Source: Aquanectria penicillioides (lineage: Eukaryota > Ascomycota > Sordariomycetes > Hypocreales > Nectriaceae). From it: 64,000 bases of DNA. The notes under the pieces were generated by a model. It saw only the letters and a list, made by a program, of their open reading frames with translations, was not told the origin of the DNA and did not search any database. Shown one piece after another: positions 46,201 to 57,957 of this stretch. Both the position numbers and the translations under genes were made by a program. The stretch covers positions 3,472,001-3,536,000 of the forward strand of contig PYIU01000006.1 of NCBI GenBank assembly GCA_003415625.1, in the 5' to 3' direction. Numbering within the stretch: the first letter of the stretch is position 1; every line of letters starts with the position of its first letter.

Positions 46201-46508
46201 GATTCAGAACAATCACCTTGTTCAAGGACCAAATAGACCCTAGTAAATAGATTTTATTTAAAAATAGTATCGTAGAGTCAGCAAGGAATCCAGCGTGATC
46301 TCGACCAACCCCTCGTCTCAATGCGGTGCTTCATGTAAGTAATTAGCTCACCAAAGTGCTACGACACCGATTGCTGACGGGTTAATCCTCGGAACGTCTT
46401 GTTTGTTCCAAACCCCGCCTGACACGTCTCAGCCTCATCGGATTGCAGCGCAGATCAACATCAGCAAAATAAAAGACGCTCAGAAGTAAGGTTGAATTTG
46501 CGGTAGCC
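46201..46508. other. Short intergenic region
   Basis: About 310 bases between the DUF4246 stop and the start of the pore-former candidate, on the same strand. It should hold the promoter of the latter. No repeat or motif was recognised. Confidence 0.45.
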
Positions 46509-47422
46509 ATGGCAAACCCTGTCTCGTATTTCTTCTATGCTCCGACGTGGGATTGGCCCCCAGAAGGACCCATTCAGCTCGGAAATGTCTTGACGTCAAT
46601 CAAGAAGCCAGAGCTACCGTTATCTACAACGCCGCCGCCAACAGCTGAGGAAGTCTTCTCATCGGAGAAGACTGAGGTTGAATACTCCAACGAGAAGCTT
46701 AGAGAAGGGAGATTCTCCATATTGACCAAATTCCTAAGTGTCCTTGGTGTCGGTGTTGATGTCAGCGTCAACTGGAAGAATAGGTGCGTGCGTGTCACAT
46801 TTGTCCAGCAACATCACTAACTACATCTAGCAATGAAGAGTTATACAGCTTCAAGCAAGTAGAAACAAAACAATTCATCCCCAAGGATGAATATGTTCAA
46901 AAGTGCATTGAGACGCCGGCCGTGCGACGATATTTAGAGAGATCTCGCTATCGCAAGCCAGTCTACATCATCACTGGAATCAAGACTGTATATGGTGCGA
47001 GCGCTAAATCGACTAAGGTTCGATCTCACGGAGGCGATACATCAGTCGAGGTGGACGGCACCGTCTGGAGCGGCGGTACTGCACCCGTTAGTGTCGCACC
47101 TGGGGTCGGGGGTACGGTGGAGACAAAGAAAGGCACATCTTGGGAGGGGAGCAGTGATTTTGTCTTTGCCTTCCGGGTCCGCAAGGTCCGTGTCAATAAG
47201 AAGACTCAAGAGGCAGAAGATAACGACGACTATACCAAGGGCGCAATGCTAGGCGAGGACGGAAGTGAGGGGGTCCGGGAATATGTCCCAGTGATCTCAG
47301 TAGCATCCCAAGAAGAAGCAACGGCGGAAGAGGAAGGCTACGATGAGGAAGAGTTGATGGAAGGCGATGCTGCAGTAACATGCGCATTTCTAATTGATGA
47401 AGACTCTGAAGATGATTATTGA
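46509..47422 (+). CDS. Gasdermin-like pore-forming protein candidate
   Basis: Two exons (46509-46783 and 46831-47422) encode 288 aa. The protein has no signal peptide or membrane helix. Amphipathic alternating strands run through SILTKFLSVLGVGVDVSVNW, then KQVETKQFIP, KPVYIITGIKTVYGA and SDFVFAFRVRKVRV. A Gly/Ser/Thr-rich stretch between strands (about residues 165-205) could be a pore hairpin. Size and this order resemble fungal gasdermins, and the call rests on that resemblance plus the neighbouring subtilisin gene. The last ~45 residues are strongly acidic (EEATAEEEGYDEEELMEG) and about the length of the C-terminal tail removed when fungal gasdermins are activated. The gene converges on the protease gene, 133 bases away. 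If correct, it makes pores in the plasma membrane in regulated cell death. Alternative: an unrelated fungal protein. Confidence 0.5.
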
Positions 47423-47555
47423 TTGGATTTTATGATAGTTATCGCAAGAGCGCCCATGGCTGCGAATATCCTGATGCGTAATGAGATTGATGGTATACAG
47501 ATGTATTATTCGCGGAGATTTCATCACCGTAAGGGTATTAATATGAACCAACATC

Positions 47556-50500
47556 CTAACGCCTCAAAAGTTCCCCAATAGTCTCATCGATAAACGACTT
47601 GTCCTTTCCGAAGAGGTTGTCCTGAGACAGACTCAACGCAACATAATTGTAGCCATCTCGGTTTACAGATTGCTGGGTCTTTTCAGCAATTTTTAACAGA
47701 ACGTTCTTCATCTTTTCCTGACGCTTCAACATGTGTGCCTTATCCGGCAGATGAATTCTCGCATATTGCAAGAGAAATGCGGAAATGCCCACTACGATGG
47801 GTGTCGCGTATGAAGTGCCTGATTTGCATTGGACGCAATCCGGGTTGATATCCTTGTCGCAGAGTGACAATGGCCATGCTGACTGGACCGCCTCGCCAAT
47901 GGTGGCAATGTTGAGGTCATGGGCAAGGGCTGTCGGGCTGAACTTTGATCTATTTCCGTTCGAGTCTGTTGAGTGAACGCAGATAACATGGGGATCGCGT
48001 GCGGGATACGCTCGGTCCTGGTTTGCGCCGCTATTAGAAGCTGCTGCGAAGAGCAGAACACCCTTAGAATAAGCATAGAGAAGAGCATTTTCCAGCTCAG
48101 TGTAGCCGTCGATTTGGTTTGTCGGATATCCAAAAGACATGGAGAGGATGTCAACCTTCCAGTCATCAACAGCAGTCTTTATCGCCTGTGCCACTGGTTA
48201 GCCCTGTCTCGAAGTACATCCACACTATGATAACAGACATACCTCCGCAATGACATTGGGCGGAGATGGTTTCCCTTGGGCAATCTTCGCAATGTATAAT
48301 TCTGCGTCTGGGGCATAGTCTATCAATAGACTAGCCGTAAAGGTACCATGTCCATCATAGTCGTAAATTCTCTTCTTCTTCGCCGGATTAGTCCAGTTCC
48401 GCTTAAGCTTGATCTGTCCGGTATCAAGAGATTCGTGCGTCTCATCTGCCCCAGAGTCAAGGACTGCGATTTTGACAGGATTTTGAGGTGGGTCTGTTAT
48501 ATGAGGCTCGATATATTTTCTGAGGACCGCTTGATATTTTGCTCTCCAATTCAGATAATTCTCAAGTCTATATTCTAAGGTTAGAAGGCATGGTGCTTTA
48601 CCGGCTAGGCTAATATAGAGTACAAACAAGCAGGTTTTGTACTAATGGAAAGGATTTCAAACATACTCTATGCGTGAGTGGTTTTCAGAAGGCTTCTCAT
48701 CGTCGTAGAATTTGGCAGCCTCAAACTCGGAGTCAGAGGCCAAGGCATGTCCTTGTCCAGGACCAGGAGATGCGGCAACACCTGCCATTTTCTGGTTCCA
48801 GGTCGCTAATAAATGGTGATGTAGTGAATCTGGCATTCCGGGAAAATATTGGTGTTGGTATGGGGAAATTGCTTCCAATGAAGGCATGGGTGTCCCCGCA
48901 GACGGAGTACCTTCTGGGTGATTAGAAATGAATTGTCCCCAACTACCAAAGTCCACTTTCTCAGCAATAGTATCGAGTTCTTCAATAGTGATGAAGTTGA
49001 AGGCATCACACAACTCATCCTCTAGTGGCCGAACAACCTCCTCGTACATCCTAACTCTCAGTTCTTGATCATCAAGCTTTTGACCCTCCTCGTCTTGCCA
49101 AGTCCATGGATCAAGACATTTTTCAATTGCATAGTAGAATTGCGAATTTTGAGGAATTTCGCGTTTGTATTCCTTGAATATTGAGTCAACATCAAGCGAC
49201 CTTGTCGGGCTGTCCACCGCTTCTTGGAAGTCGATGTCGCGTTTCTTTGCCAGAACCTTTAACGGTGCTGCAAGGTAAAGCTCCATTAGGACCGCTGCAA
49301 GAGTGACCAATGTTGGAAATGGATGTTGATAATTGTCAGGGTCTATGTCGCTTGTGCACATATCATCGGGATCCATGTCATCTGGATCCATATCGTCTGG
49401 ATCTATGTCGTCTGGATCTATTTCATCTGGATCTATTTCGTCTAGCGCATCATCTGTGTAGACATTATCCGATCCGACACCACCTGAGTTGTGGTTTGAA
49501 GGTTGAGGCTTTCCCTCTTCCCGCCATTCTTTCCCACAGCTTTCACCGTCAGAAACTGTTTGGTCTGCTAGCTGAGTCTGGATAAAAGGGCGCAAAGGAA
49601 TGCTGGAGGACGATGTTTGGAAAAACAATATGTTTGACGCATCCCAGGTAGGTTGAAGCCACGGGGTATCATTTAGATGGAGGACCATGTAGCTTAACAG
49701 TACGGCGAGTATTCTTTTGGTCTTTGCCGTCAAAGAACGAGAGCTTTCTTGAATGAACTGCTTTAGTGAGACAGAGGCCTTTTTCTTATCAATGCGGAAT
49801 TGGCTCTGCTCGGACCGCAGCTTCAGCAGCTTGCCTCTTTCAACTTTCAACTCAAGTCGCTTTGAGGTTGTCTTCTGCATTTTCTGCAGCTGATCGCATA
49901 ACTTCTTAACCGGCATTGGGGTATAGCCCAGCTTCTTCTTCGGCTTTGCCGGCCGGGGATCATCGTCAACAACAAACCGAACAACACTATCTCTAACGGC
50001 GTGCACATGTGCCTCCTGCCAATCCTGGTGAGAGGAGAAGAACATATCAAAGTCATTGACATCGTCTTCTTCTTCGCCGAGATCCATTTTCCGGTATGTG
50101 CGGAGACAGAGTCTGACGTCAAGTTCATGTTTTGGGCAGCATTCACACTTGGTGCTGCGAGCGAGAGCCTTGAAAAGTGATTGCGCGGCACTCTGCACCC
50201 CATACGATGGCTCCGCCCTCCTCTCTTTAGGAAGGTTGTTTTCATCCAAATACCAGTCTGTGCCATCTTCGGGATATCTTGCCAAAACATCTTCATCCCA
50301 GACGTCGAAAAACTCCTCCAGCCGTTGCCCAACTCGCTGCGCAGAAGGCTGCTCGAGGGCTAAACAGAGCGCGGCGAAGTCAAATTTGGCATCGACGTTC
50401 CGGTTTCGCATGGCATCCCATCGTTTATTGAGTGCCTGCTGCCGTGGATAATCATTCCACGAGGTATTCGGCGTAATCTTGGGAGATATGAGTGACTCAA

Positions 50501-50759
50501 ACAATTCTAGGACTCGAATGATGAGCTCATTATCTGGGCCAACTACGGCTTTGATTCGGTGGAGGTGGCGAGAAACCAATGCACAGTGTGCTGGCAAGTA
50601 ACGAAGTAGCTTTTTTAGTTCTTTGCTGGTCTGGCGGCCTTTGAGTAGGATGGCAATCTGCAGGATGGAATTCGAAGTGGCCAATACCAAGTCCACGGCC
50701 CAGTTGTCCGAGCCGTCAGCAGACATTGGCGCCATACCGACCGGCTCTCTTGTGTTCAC
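47556..50759 (-). CDS. DUF7580-subtilisin (S8) fusion protease
   Basis: Three exons (50759-48667, 48609-48243, 48185-47556) give 1029 aa. The N-terminal ~600 residues fit the DUF7580 domain: LRYLPAHCALVSRHLHRI near the start, then KRILAVLLSYMVLHLNDTPW and PFPTLVTLAAVLMELYL. An aspartate-rich linker of five-residue repeats (IDPDD/MDPDD type) is encoded at 49363-49446. The C-terminal S8 domain has the catalytic Asp in IAVLDSGAD, His in YDYDGHGTF, oxyanion Asn in AAASNSGA and Ser in KSGTSYATP, so it should be active. There is no signal peptide, so it acts inside the cell. The fusion fits the HET-Q2-type proteases that cleave fungal gasdermins. The intron at 48666-48610 was chosen because it alone keeps the frame. 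Confidence 0.85.
49363..49446 (-). repeat. 15-bp minisatellite coding for an Asp-Pro repeat
   Basis: Five to six 15-base units (plus-strand form TCGTCTGGATCTATG with small variants) lie inside the protease gene. They encode IDPDD/MDPDD/IDPDE repeats between the DUF7580 core parts. Such tandem repeats can change copy number between strains and vary linker length. Confidence 0.8.
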
Positions 50760-51298
50760 CTCCGTCTAGGCAGCGTACCCCGCAAAGCGCGTAACTTGGT
50801 TCGATCCACGGTTCTTGTGAGTTACAATGATTGCCGTGGATGAGGTTTGAAGAGGCCTAGGCAGCCGTATCATGCAGTAGGCGTTCTCGCCCACTATACA
50901 ACTCACCAGGGCGCCAGGGCGATCATGCTTTTCAGCACAGCATCGCGGTCTCGGAACGGATTGTGGTTTCTCCCTCAGAACACAGAGCTGGGGAGGAGAT
51001 GCATGATGGAAGGCTTTGTCAGCTGTCTTGGGCGAATCGTGTCCAGTTGCTGGGGCTGGGCGTCAGCCGAGGCGGGGTCCGGACAAGGGCCATGGTGATT
51101 GTGCGTGGTTTACGGCTATTGGATACACAGAAAACACTTTCCAACTCCAGCCTCGAGATACACTCGTGAAAAGGACCGAAATCGAAGTAGAGGCTCAAGT
51201 TGGGTGTTTGTTAACTCCTCTTGGATATCCTACCGTCGAAACTCGGTTGCTTCAATTTGTAATCCTGGTCAACGATCCACTCACAGCCCGACACCTAG
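50760..51298. promoter_or_regulatory. Shared divergent promoter of the protease and annexin-like genes
   Basis: The 539-base gap lies between two outward-reading genes, the protease (start 50759) and the C2H2/annexin fusion (start 51299). A common promoter would couple their expression. No conserved motif was recognised. Confidence 0.45.
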
Positions 51299-54200
51299 AT
51301 GATGGATGATGACCAGAATCTTGTCGATTCGACTGACTTAGCTGACCAGGTCGACCAAGGCAACAAGGACAGCCCTCCTGATCAAGCAACTATAGCTGGT
51401 CTTGCCGGACTATGTCTCGGAGCTTTTCAACAATGTCTTGATCTATCGGCTTCACATCACCCACGCGACCTGGCATTAATCGAGGATCAGGTCGCAAGGT
51501 TCTCGATTTGGACATCCAGAATCGGTGTCTTTGCTCGGGGACGAGCTTCCATGGATCACCGCCTCCGAGAAGCAATAGATGTGCACGTTGCTGTCTGTAG
51601 CCTGTTGGAAGCCTTAATAGATAGCATTCAAGCATGTATGTATTTGCTCTTCATCTTAATTCAAACCCACAACTTCCTTGATCGAGTGCAGGAAACACAA
51701 CATTCAGCACTAGGCCCAGGTGAACAGTGGCTACTAGTTACAACCGCTAATGACGAGCAGGTTCATCTACCCTTGGAACATCGGGCAATTCTCATCAGCA
51801 TTCCGCCCAAAGCTCCCCAAGTATCCACAGCGATGATTTTGACTCGTCGGTGGTTTCTATGGCAAAAGAGATAGGTATGCTCTATCGGCTTACGAATACT
51901 ATTCGGAGAGCTAGTAAGGAGATCCAGAATCTCAAGGCAGCAAAGTCATACCAAATCAAGGACGACGACGGAAATGATGCTGAGCCACTTTTGCAATATT
52001 TATATGCCAACTACATCCGTGGGCGATTTCCTAGCATCGCGGACAATCTTCGGCAACGCCTTGCATTCTCAATGGTCTTGAGACGGAAGAGAGTCCTATA
52101 CAGGAGATCTCGCTACGGCACAAATCCTATCAGGGCCAATAAGGTCATCTCACAACCAAAGGTCGAGTTTCCCCAAGCGCAAAATCAAGTTTCTGATGCG
52201 CCAGAACTGCCAGAGGAGCTTGCAGAAGATGTTGGGGCTGCTGTCCCTACTCTGACAAAGAGCATTGTACAATCTCAGGCTGCTAGTGCAACCACATTAG
52301 CGGTCGAGGATTATAAAAACGCGTCAACGCCCTCTGTCATTTCAGCAACAAAAACGATTGCTCTAGGTAATGAGGAGGAACTCGTCTTCCCTCCTGCACC
52401 TAATGGTCGAGTGAAGCAGAGGTACAGAATACTAAAGAAACAACGCGAGCAGGAGCACAATGAACACGTAAAATCTATTCAGAAAACTTCGATTTCCCCA
52501 GCATCTCTCTCAGTGCCAGCTGACTCCTCTGTCCAGCTCCCGCCTGGCGGGGATGCCAGCATTCGGCAATCAGAACTCGACCAAAATCTGTCCGAAGCAA
52601 ATACAAGGCTTGCCACATCATTGAAGTTGGATTGGATTGAATGCAACAAGGCAATACCAGAAGTAATATGCCCCTATTGCTTATATGCCGTTCCTAGTCT
52701 GTCTGTAGCAGACGAAAAGAAATGGAAGTATGTGACCATTCCCTTCATAGACGTGGATCAAGCTTCTCGGTCCAATAATGATCAATTGAATGCTAATAGT
52801 CTGTATAGAGCCCATGTCATACAAGATCTAGACGCGTATGTGTGTCTGTTCGACGAATGTGACAGGCCCGAAGAACTCTTCGCTCACAGCAGCGGCTGGC
52901 TCCGCCATATGCGCGAGCATCTGTTGCGATGGCGCTGCAACTCAAAGTCTCACCGTCCACAGACCTTTCTCACTGAAAAGGACTACCTAAGTCACATGAG
53001 GGAAAGCCATCCGCGCTCTTTATCGGAGCCTCAGCTGCGTGTGCTTGCCGAGAGGAACGCCCGGCCGATTGTACCCATGTTCGAATTTTGCCCCATCTGC
53101 GGCACCGAAGAGGTTACTGATAACCTAGAAGGCCACATTGCGGGGCACTTAAGGCTTCTTGCGCTTAGATCTCTTCCGCCTCACGAGGAGGACGGATCAG
53201 AGAGCTCCGAGAATGGACAGGGCTCAGAAGGGGCCTCTAGACCGGCAAGCAGAAGCACCATCAAAATGGACCCTGAGAGACACATTAGACCGAAGTTTAC
53301 AGATTCTGGAGATGCTTTAAGCTCAAGTCAATTGGATATCAACCTATCCTCATCGAGTGTTTACGCGCCGTGGGGAGGGTACGAGAATTACATTGCTTCG
53401 TGTGCCGCTGGCTCTCTAGATCAACACCCGAAGATGGGTGTGAATCCAGCTGAGCATTTTCCCAGACTCGCTGCCATCCATAGGGAGGAAAATGAAGAAG
53501 ACGAGAGACGGTTTTTTTGGCACAACGATCCGTCGAGACAGTTTGTTGAAGATTTCCTGTTCGATGGGGTCCCGACAAAGGACCGCAGGCATTTCGAGTG
53601 GGGATTTGTCACTTGGTTGAATGACAGACCAGGTGAAGCCCTCCAAAACGACGCCCTTATCCGCGAAATGATTGCACATAAACCGAAGAATCAATTTCTG
53701 CAGGGTAGCCCACAAACTCAACCGAACACTGAAGTGGAATATGCCGATGATGCAATTCGCGGGGCACCTAGGCCTCTCCTTCCGCCTTATCGCGGCAGTT
53801 ATAGTGCTGAGGGGTCGATATCACCTCCACTTTCCCCATCGAATGATCCAAATAACGAATTGGAGCCTCCAGAAACTGCCTCGCCCCTTGATCATGACCA
53901 GGAAAAGCGGAGCAACAGGCGTATCCGTAGTGGGCATCGTGTGTTTTGGTACGATCCCGAGGACATTGCTACTCAATTAGCCAGGGCTATGAAAGGATCG
54001 GGCAGGATCACAAACGTAAAAGTATTTTCGCAAATCCTTCCTGGATTAACACATGAGCAAATAATGGAGCTGCGTATCGAGTACAAGAGGATCGTCAAAA
54101 CGGGACCAGAGCGGAAGGGTGTCAACGTTGCAAAGCACATTCGCGCGCGTCTCAAAGAGGAAGACCCTCTTCTTATGAAAGCATGTTATGCAACCGCTCT

Positions 54201-55157
54201 TGGTATGTGGGAGAGCGAAGCCTACTGGGCCAACCTTTGGTACCAGGGTGACAAGGACCGCCATGAGCTCCTCATTGAGTCGCTCATGGGTCGCACCAAT
54301 GAGGAGATCCGCGCCATCAAGGATTCCTTTTCAGATAAGAAGTACGATAACAGTCTCGTCAAGTATATTAGGACGGAGCTCCCGGAAGGAAAGTTCAAGA
54401 ACGCAATACTTTTTGTCCTCGAGGAGCAGCGCATGGAAGAGCACGATAAGGCCGGGCTTCCACTGGCGATCGATTACGCGCAGGTTGAAAATGACAACCA
54501 AGAGCTGCGAAAGATCATTAATTCAGAGAATGGTGGCGAAACAGCCATGTTAGATATCCTGTTGCAACGTAGCGACGCACACCTTCGGCAAGTACTAAAA
54601 CTCTACGAACAGGAGTTTAATTCAAACTTTGCGAGAGACGCGGTGAAGAAGTTCGACAATTTGGTGGTAAGCATCATTCCTATATTAGCATCTATATTAC
54701 TCTTGTTAGGCTACTCCTTCTATGACTACTACTTCATTGTTCTCTCATCTATCCTCTTCAATAACAGCTACCGCTAACATCCAGTAATCAGGGCGAAGTT
54801 CTTGCACATATTCTCAATGGCGTGATTAACCGCCCTGCACGTGGCGCTCTGTTGCTGCACTATGCAATGACATCACCAAGGACGGACGATCTACGCCGTG
54901 AGCTGTTCATATCACGGCTTGTTCGTTATCATTGGGACAGGAGCCATATGCAGGATGTCATCGACGCGTACTACGAGCGCTATGGAACGAGCCTCTTAGC
55001 AGAATTGGAAGATGCTGTGTCTGGGGATTGGGGCGTGTTTTGCATGGAACTTTGCGCTCCTCAGACTCGATACATGACTGAAGTTCCAGACCCCCACCCC
55101 GTTTTGCACCTTCCGCATCCAACTATCAAGACGATTAGGCTTAAACTAACCGCCTAG
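51299..55157 (+). CDS. C2H2 zinc-finger / annexin-like fusion protein
   Basis: Exons from 51299 to 55157 encode about 1230-1250 aa. A helical N-terminus (AGLAGLCLGAFQQCLDLS) matches fungal proteins of the C2H2/acuF-like group. FDSSVVSMAKEIGMLYRLTN, a basic region and C2H2-like fingers follow (HMREHLLRWRC, HMRESHP, FCPICGTEE..GHIAGHL). The C-terminal ~300 residues resemble annexin repeats: ATQLARAMKGSG, LLIESLMGRTNEEIRAIKDSF, TAMLDILLQRSDAHLRQVLKLY, GALLLHYAM and MQDVIDAYYERYGTSLLAELE. Acidic residues for calcium are only partly visible. Introns at 51640-51860 and about 54667-54786 are needed; the first region is uncertain. The product may bind membranes. Confidence 0.7.
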
Positions 55158-56252
55158 AGGAGCCTGCAGACATTTAAGTCGGGGCCTACCAACACTAAAC
55201 TCCCTAGATGTTGAAGTTGGAATGTGACCCTTGCTCAAAGAGGTTTTGATTGCCTTTAATTGATACTGAAAACATTAGAAACTATTGTTATCACCTCATA
55301 ATGATCGGGTAGGATTACCTGGTTGCCTGGAACTCAAGCTGAAAGCGACCATGACCCGACCATGGCAACTACAGCAATCGGGTTACAAGCACAAGTCTCT
55401 CTATCTCCTGAAAAATGAATATAGTGACAGACATTGTCTGACGCCATGGTCCTTGAGAACTTTCAGTCCTTGTGTACTTTATCGATCGGCGTAGCCCGCC
55501 ATGTTGCATCTAAGACCACCCGAGGCAACAGCATTTTTAGGATTAGATTTCTAGATATAATGCGGTTTCAGACGCCCTCTCGAGGCTTAAGAAGAAAATC
55601 AATTCCGAATTGAATGCCAAGTTGCTAAATAGAACAAACATTGCCAGAAGAATAGATACCACTTCAATATACAGTCAACCAGGTCTATAACGATTTAGCG
55701 TTATAGCGATTTCTCCACTTTTAATCACCGTCAAGTATCTTTTAGCAAAATTGTCATATGTTAGTATCGAAATGGTACTTGAGAGTCTACACCGATACAT
55801 TCTGAGAATTGATTTGCTGATGTAATACATATTAAATCCCACAAATAGTCACGTGAAATTAAGCGAAGTCACGTGTGCTCTTATCATCTTAGCAATTGTA
55901 GGATTATTTCCCCATTAGGCTTATCGTATAACGAAAACCTCTTTATACCGATGCATACCTCTGTACCGCCACTATCGTTATAGACCTGCTTGACTGTATA
56001 GCGAATCAACAAAAGTCTCCGAAGATGATGCTACCAAGCAGCCAAGGCCCACTTTTCATTTCCCAAAACACGCCAAATGAGCCGATGTTTTGATCTAGTT
56101 ACTCACTACACAATCAAGAACCATCGAAGCTCCACTGCCTCAGTACACTAGACCCAAGCATCACAATGGGTGATGAATCTAAACTCGAGTTTATGAGATA
56201 TGCGAGAAGGTAGCCCCTCCGGACCTTGTTGAGCCCATAGTAACTTGAGCAG
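55158..56252. other. Intergenic region containing a MITE
   Basis: About 1.1 kb between the annexin-like gene and the acetyltransferase gene. Apart from the MITE (55672-55996) I see no gene. An ATG at 56164 begins a short frame that could be part of an unresolved first exon of the acetyltransferase. Confidence 0.5.
55672..55996. mobile_element. MITE of Fot1/pogo type (325 bp) with TA target sites
   Basis: The left end CAGTCAACCAGGTCTATAACGA (from 55672) is repeated inverted at the right end (TCGTTATAGACCTGCTTGACTG, to 55996) with one mismatch. TA dinucleotides flank both ends (55670-55671 and 55997-55998). The element has no coding capacity. Sub-terminal ATAACGA and TATAGCG repeats are present, as in fungal pogo/Fot MITEs. 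It carries two copies of AGTCACGTG at 55847-55855 and 55867-55875. Confidence 0.82.
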
Positions 56253-57658
56253 GCCCAAATGAGCAACGCACCATCTGTCGCGAAGATCTCGGCTTCTACC
56301 ATGCCGTCATCATTGGAGCCATTTATGATTTCGAGGGTGGAACTGCCGTTGACTCCCCTGAAACTTTCTTCCGTCCTCTGAGAGGGTGCATCGAGCAACA
56401 TCCTTTCCTCTGTGTTGTGGTTGGTGACATGCACACTGATAAAGCATTTTATCAACGAGTATCTGCGATCAACTTGGAAGATCACATATCCATTCTTGAT
56501 GTGTTCGTGGGCGATGATGCTCAGAACAGCGCCATCGAAAAAGTATTAGAGTCGAATATCGACCGCGAGTTCCGCTCTGGTATCCCACCATGGAGAATCA
56601 CAGTCCTCCCGTCGATTTCCTCCCGGTGCTACATCTCATTCGAATACTCTCACATGATTGGAGACGGACCAACCGGATTGGCATTCCACCAGACATTTCT
56701 GCAAACTTTCAACGCTGCATCGTCGACCAGCCCCGTATCAGCGATTGTCCAGACACCTGTTGCGCCTTTACCAGCTCCGTTTGATACTCCCCAAAGGCTC
56801 CCCATTTCTTGGTCCTATCTGTTCGCGCCGCTTTTTGCGCTTCTTATGCCCCAGTTCATCGCAACTAAGCTTGGATTCCAAATTTCGGCGTCTTCAATCG
56901 ATGCTGGCACTTGGACTGCTACCAACATGTCTTTTGACCCCAACACAACCAAAACCAAAGTCAGAGTCTATGAAATTGAGCAGCATCTTCTTGACAAGGC
57001 CATTCGCGTTTCAAGGCAACACGATTCGAAACTAACAGGCACAATCCATGTGTTGCTTACTCGAGCATTGAGTAAGGTCATTGTTGACCCTTCCATCACC
57101 AACTTTGTCTCCCAAACAGCAGTCAACATGCGAGGCTCTATTGGTGCGCCCAAGGACGAGATGGGAGAGTATGCTTCGGTCTGTTATCTTTCACATCCGC
57201 GTTCTAGCTCGTCACAGCCCTTCTCGGTGGAGGAATGGGAGGCTGCCAGTGGGGACACTAAAAAGCTCGAGACGTGTGCCTCAACTCTCCAGGATCAACC
57301 TATCGGACTGCTCCGATTCCTGCCCAGCATCCGAAAATGGACTCTTGGAAAGCTCGGGCAGCGGCGAGACTGCTCCTATGAGATGAGCAATGTCGGTTTA
57401 TTTGACCCCGTGGGAAACAATAGTGATGGACCCGTCAAAATCACCAAGGTGGTCTTTACGCAGCCCGGTCACGTTACCAGTGCTCCGATTGCATTCAACT
57501 TTGCGAGCCTCAAGGGAGGAAGTCTTCTATATACAATTAGCTGGCATGGAGGAGCGTTGGGTGTTGGAAACGACGAGGACCGTATTGTGGATGAAATGGC
57601 TTCGTCCATACGAGCTGGTTTTGAAGCATTGGGGTTGAATAGTGGTGCATCGAATTGA
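56253..57658 (+). CDS. Alcohol acetyltransferase-like (AATase) enzyme
   Basis: The frame is open from 56253 to the stop at 57658. It reads PNEQRTICREDLGFYHAVIIG, FFRPLRGCIEQHPFLC and WRITVLPSIS, followed by EYSHMIGDGPTG, whose HxxxD is the acyltransferase catalytic motif. The C-terminal part has QTAVNMRGSIGAPKDEMGEY, the ARSG-like region and VGLFDPVGN. This is the pattern of fungal AATase/condensation-like acyltransferases that acetylate alcohols or amines with acetyl-CoA. The 5' part is not clear: the open frame begins next to a splice acceptor (GAGCAG at 56247-56252), and no ATG exon joins cleanly in phase. A start near 56164 with an intron is possible. The MITE upstream may influence expression. 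Confidence 0.75.
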
Positions 57659-57957
57659 TTGCAGTGTGCCTCCAAGATCACATGTTGACACAAAATGGAC
57701 AAATTATGAGCCTTGCTAGCAAATTATTAAATCGTGAGGTATATTCTAGACTCAGATGACATAATGTCCAGGTATCATTCTCACACAACACCGGTATGCA
57801 CCATTTTTATCACGTACAATACTCCTACCTTGAAGGGCATATACAACGGCATTGGTTCAGTACGCCAAACTCCTCGTGAAATCTACAACATTACTTGACA
57901 CAAGGCCGGTCTGTGCGGTTTCGCTATGTATAGGGGATGATGTTGCGGATACATCGA

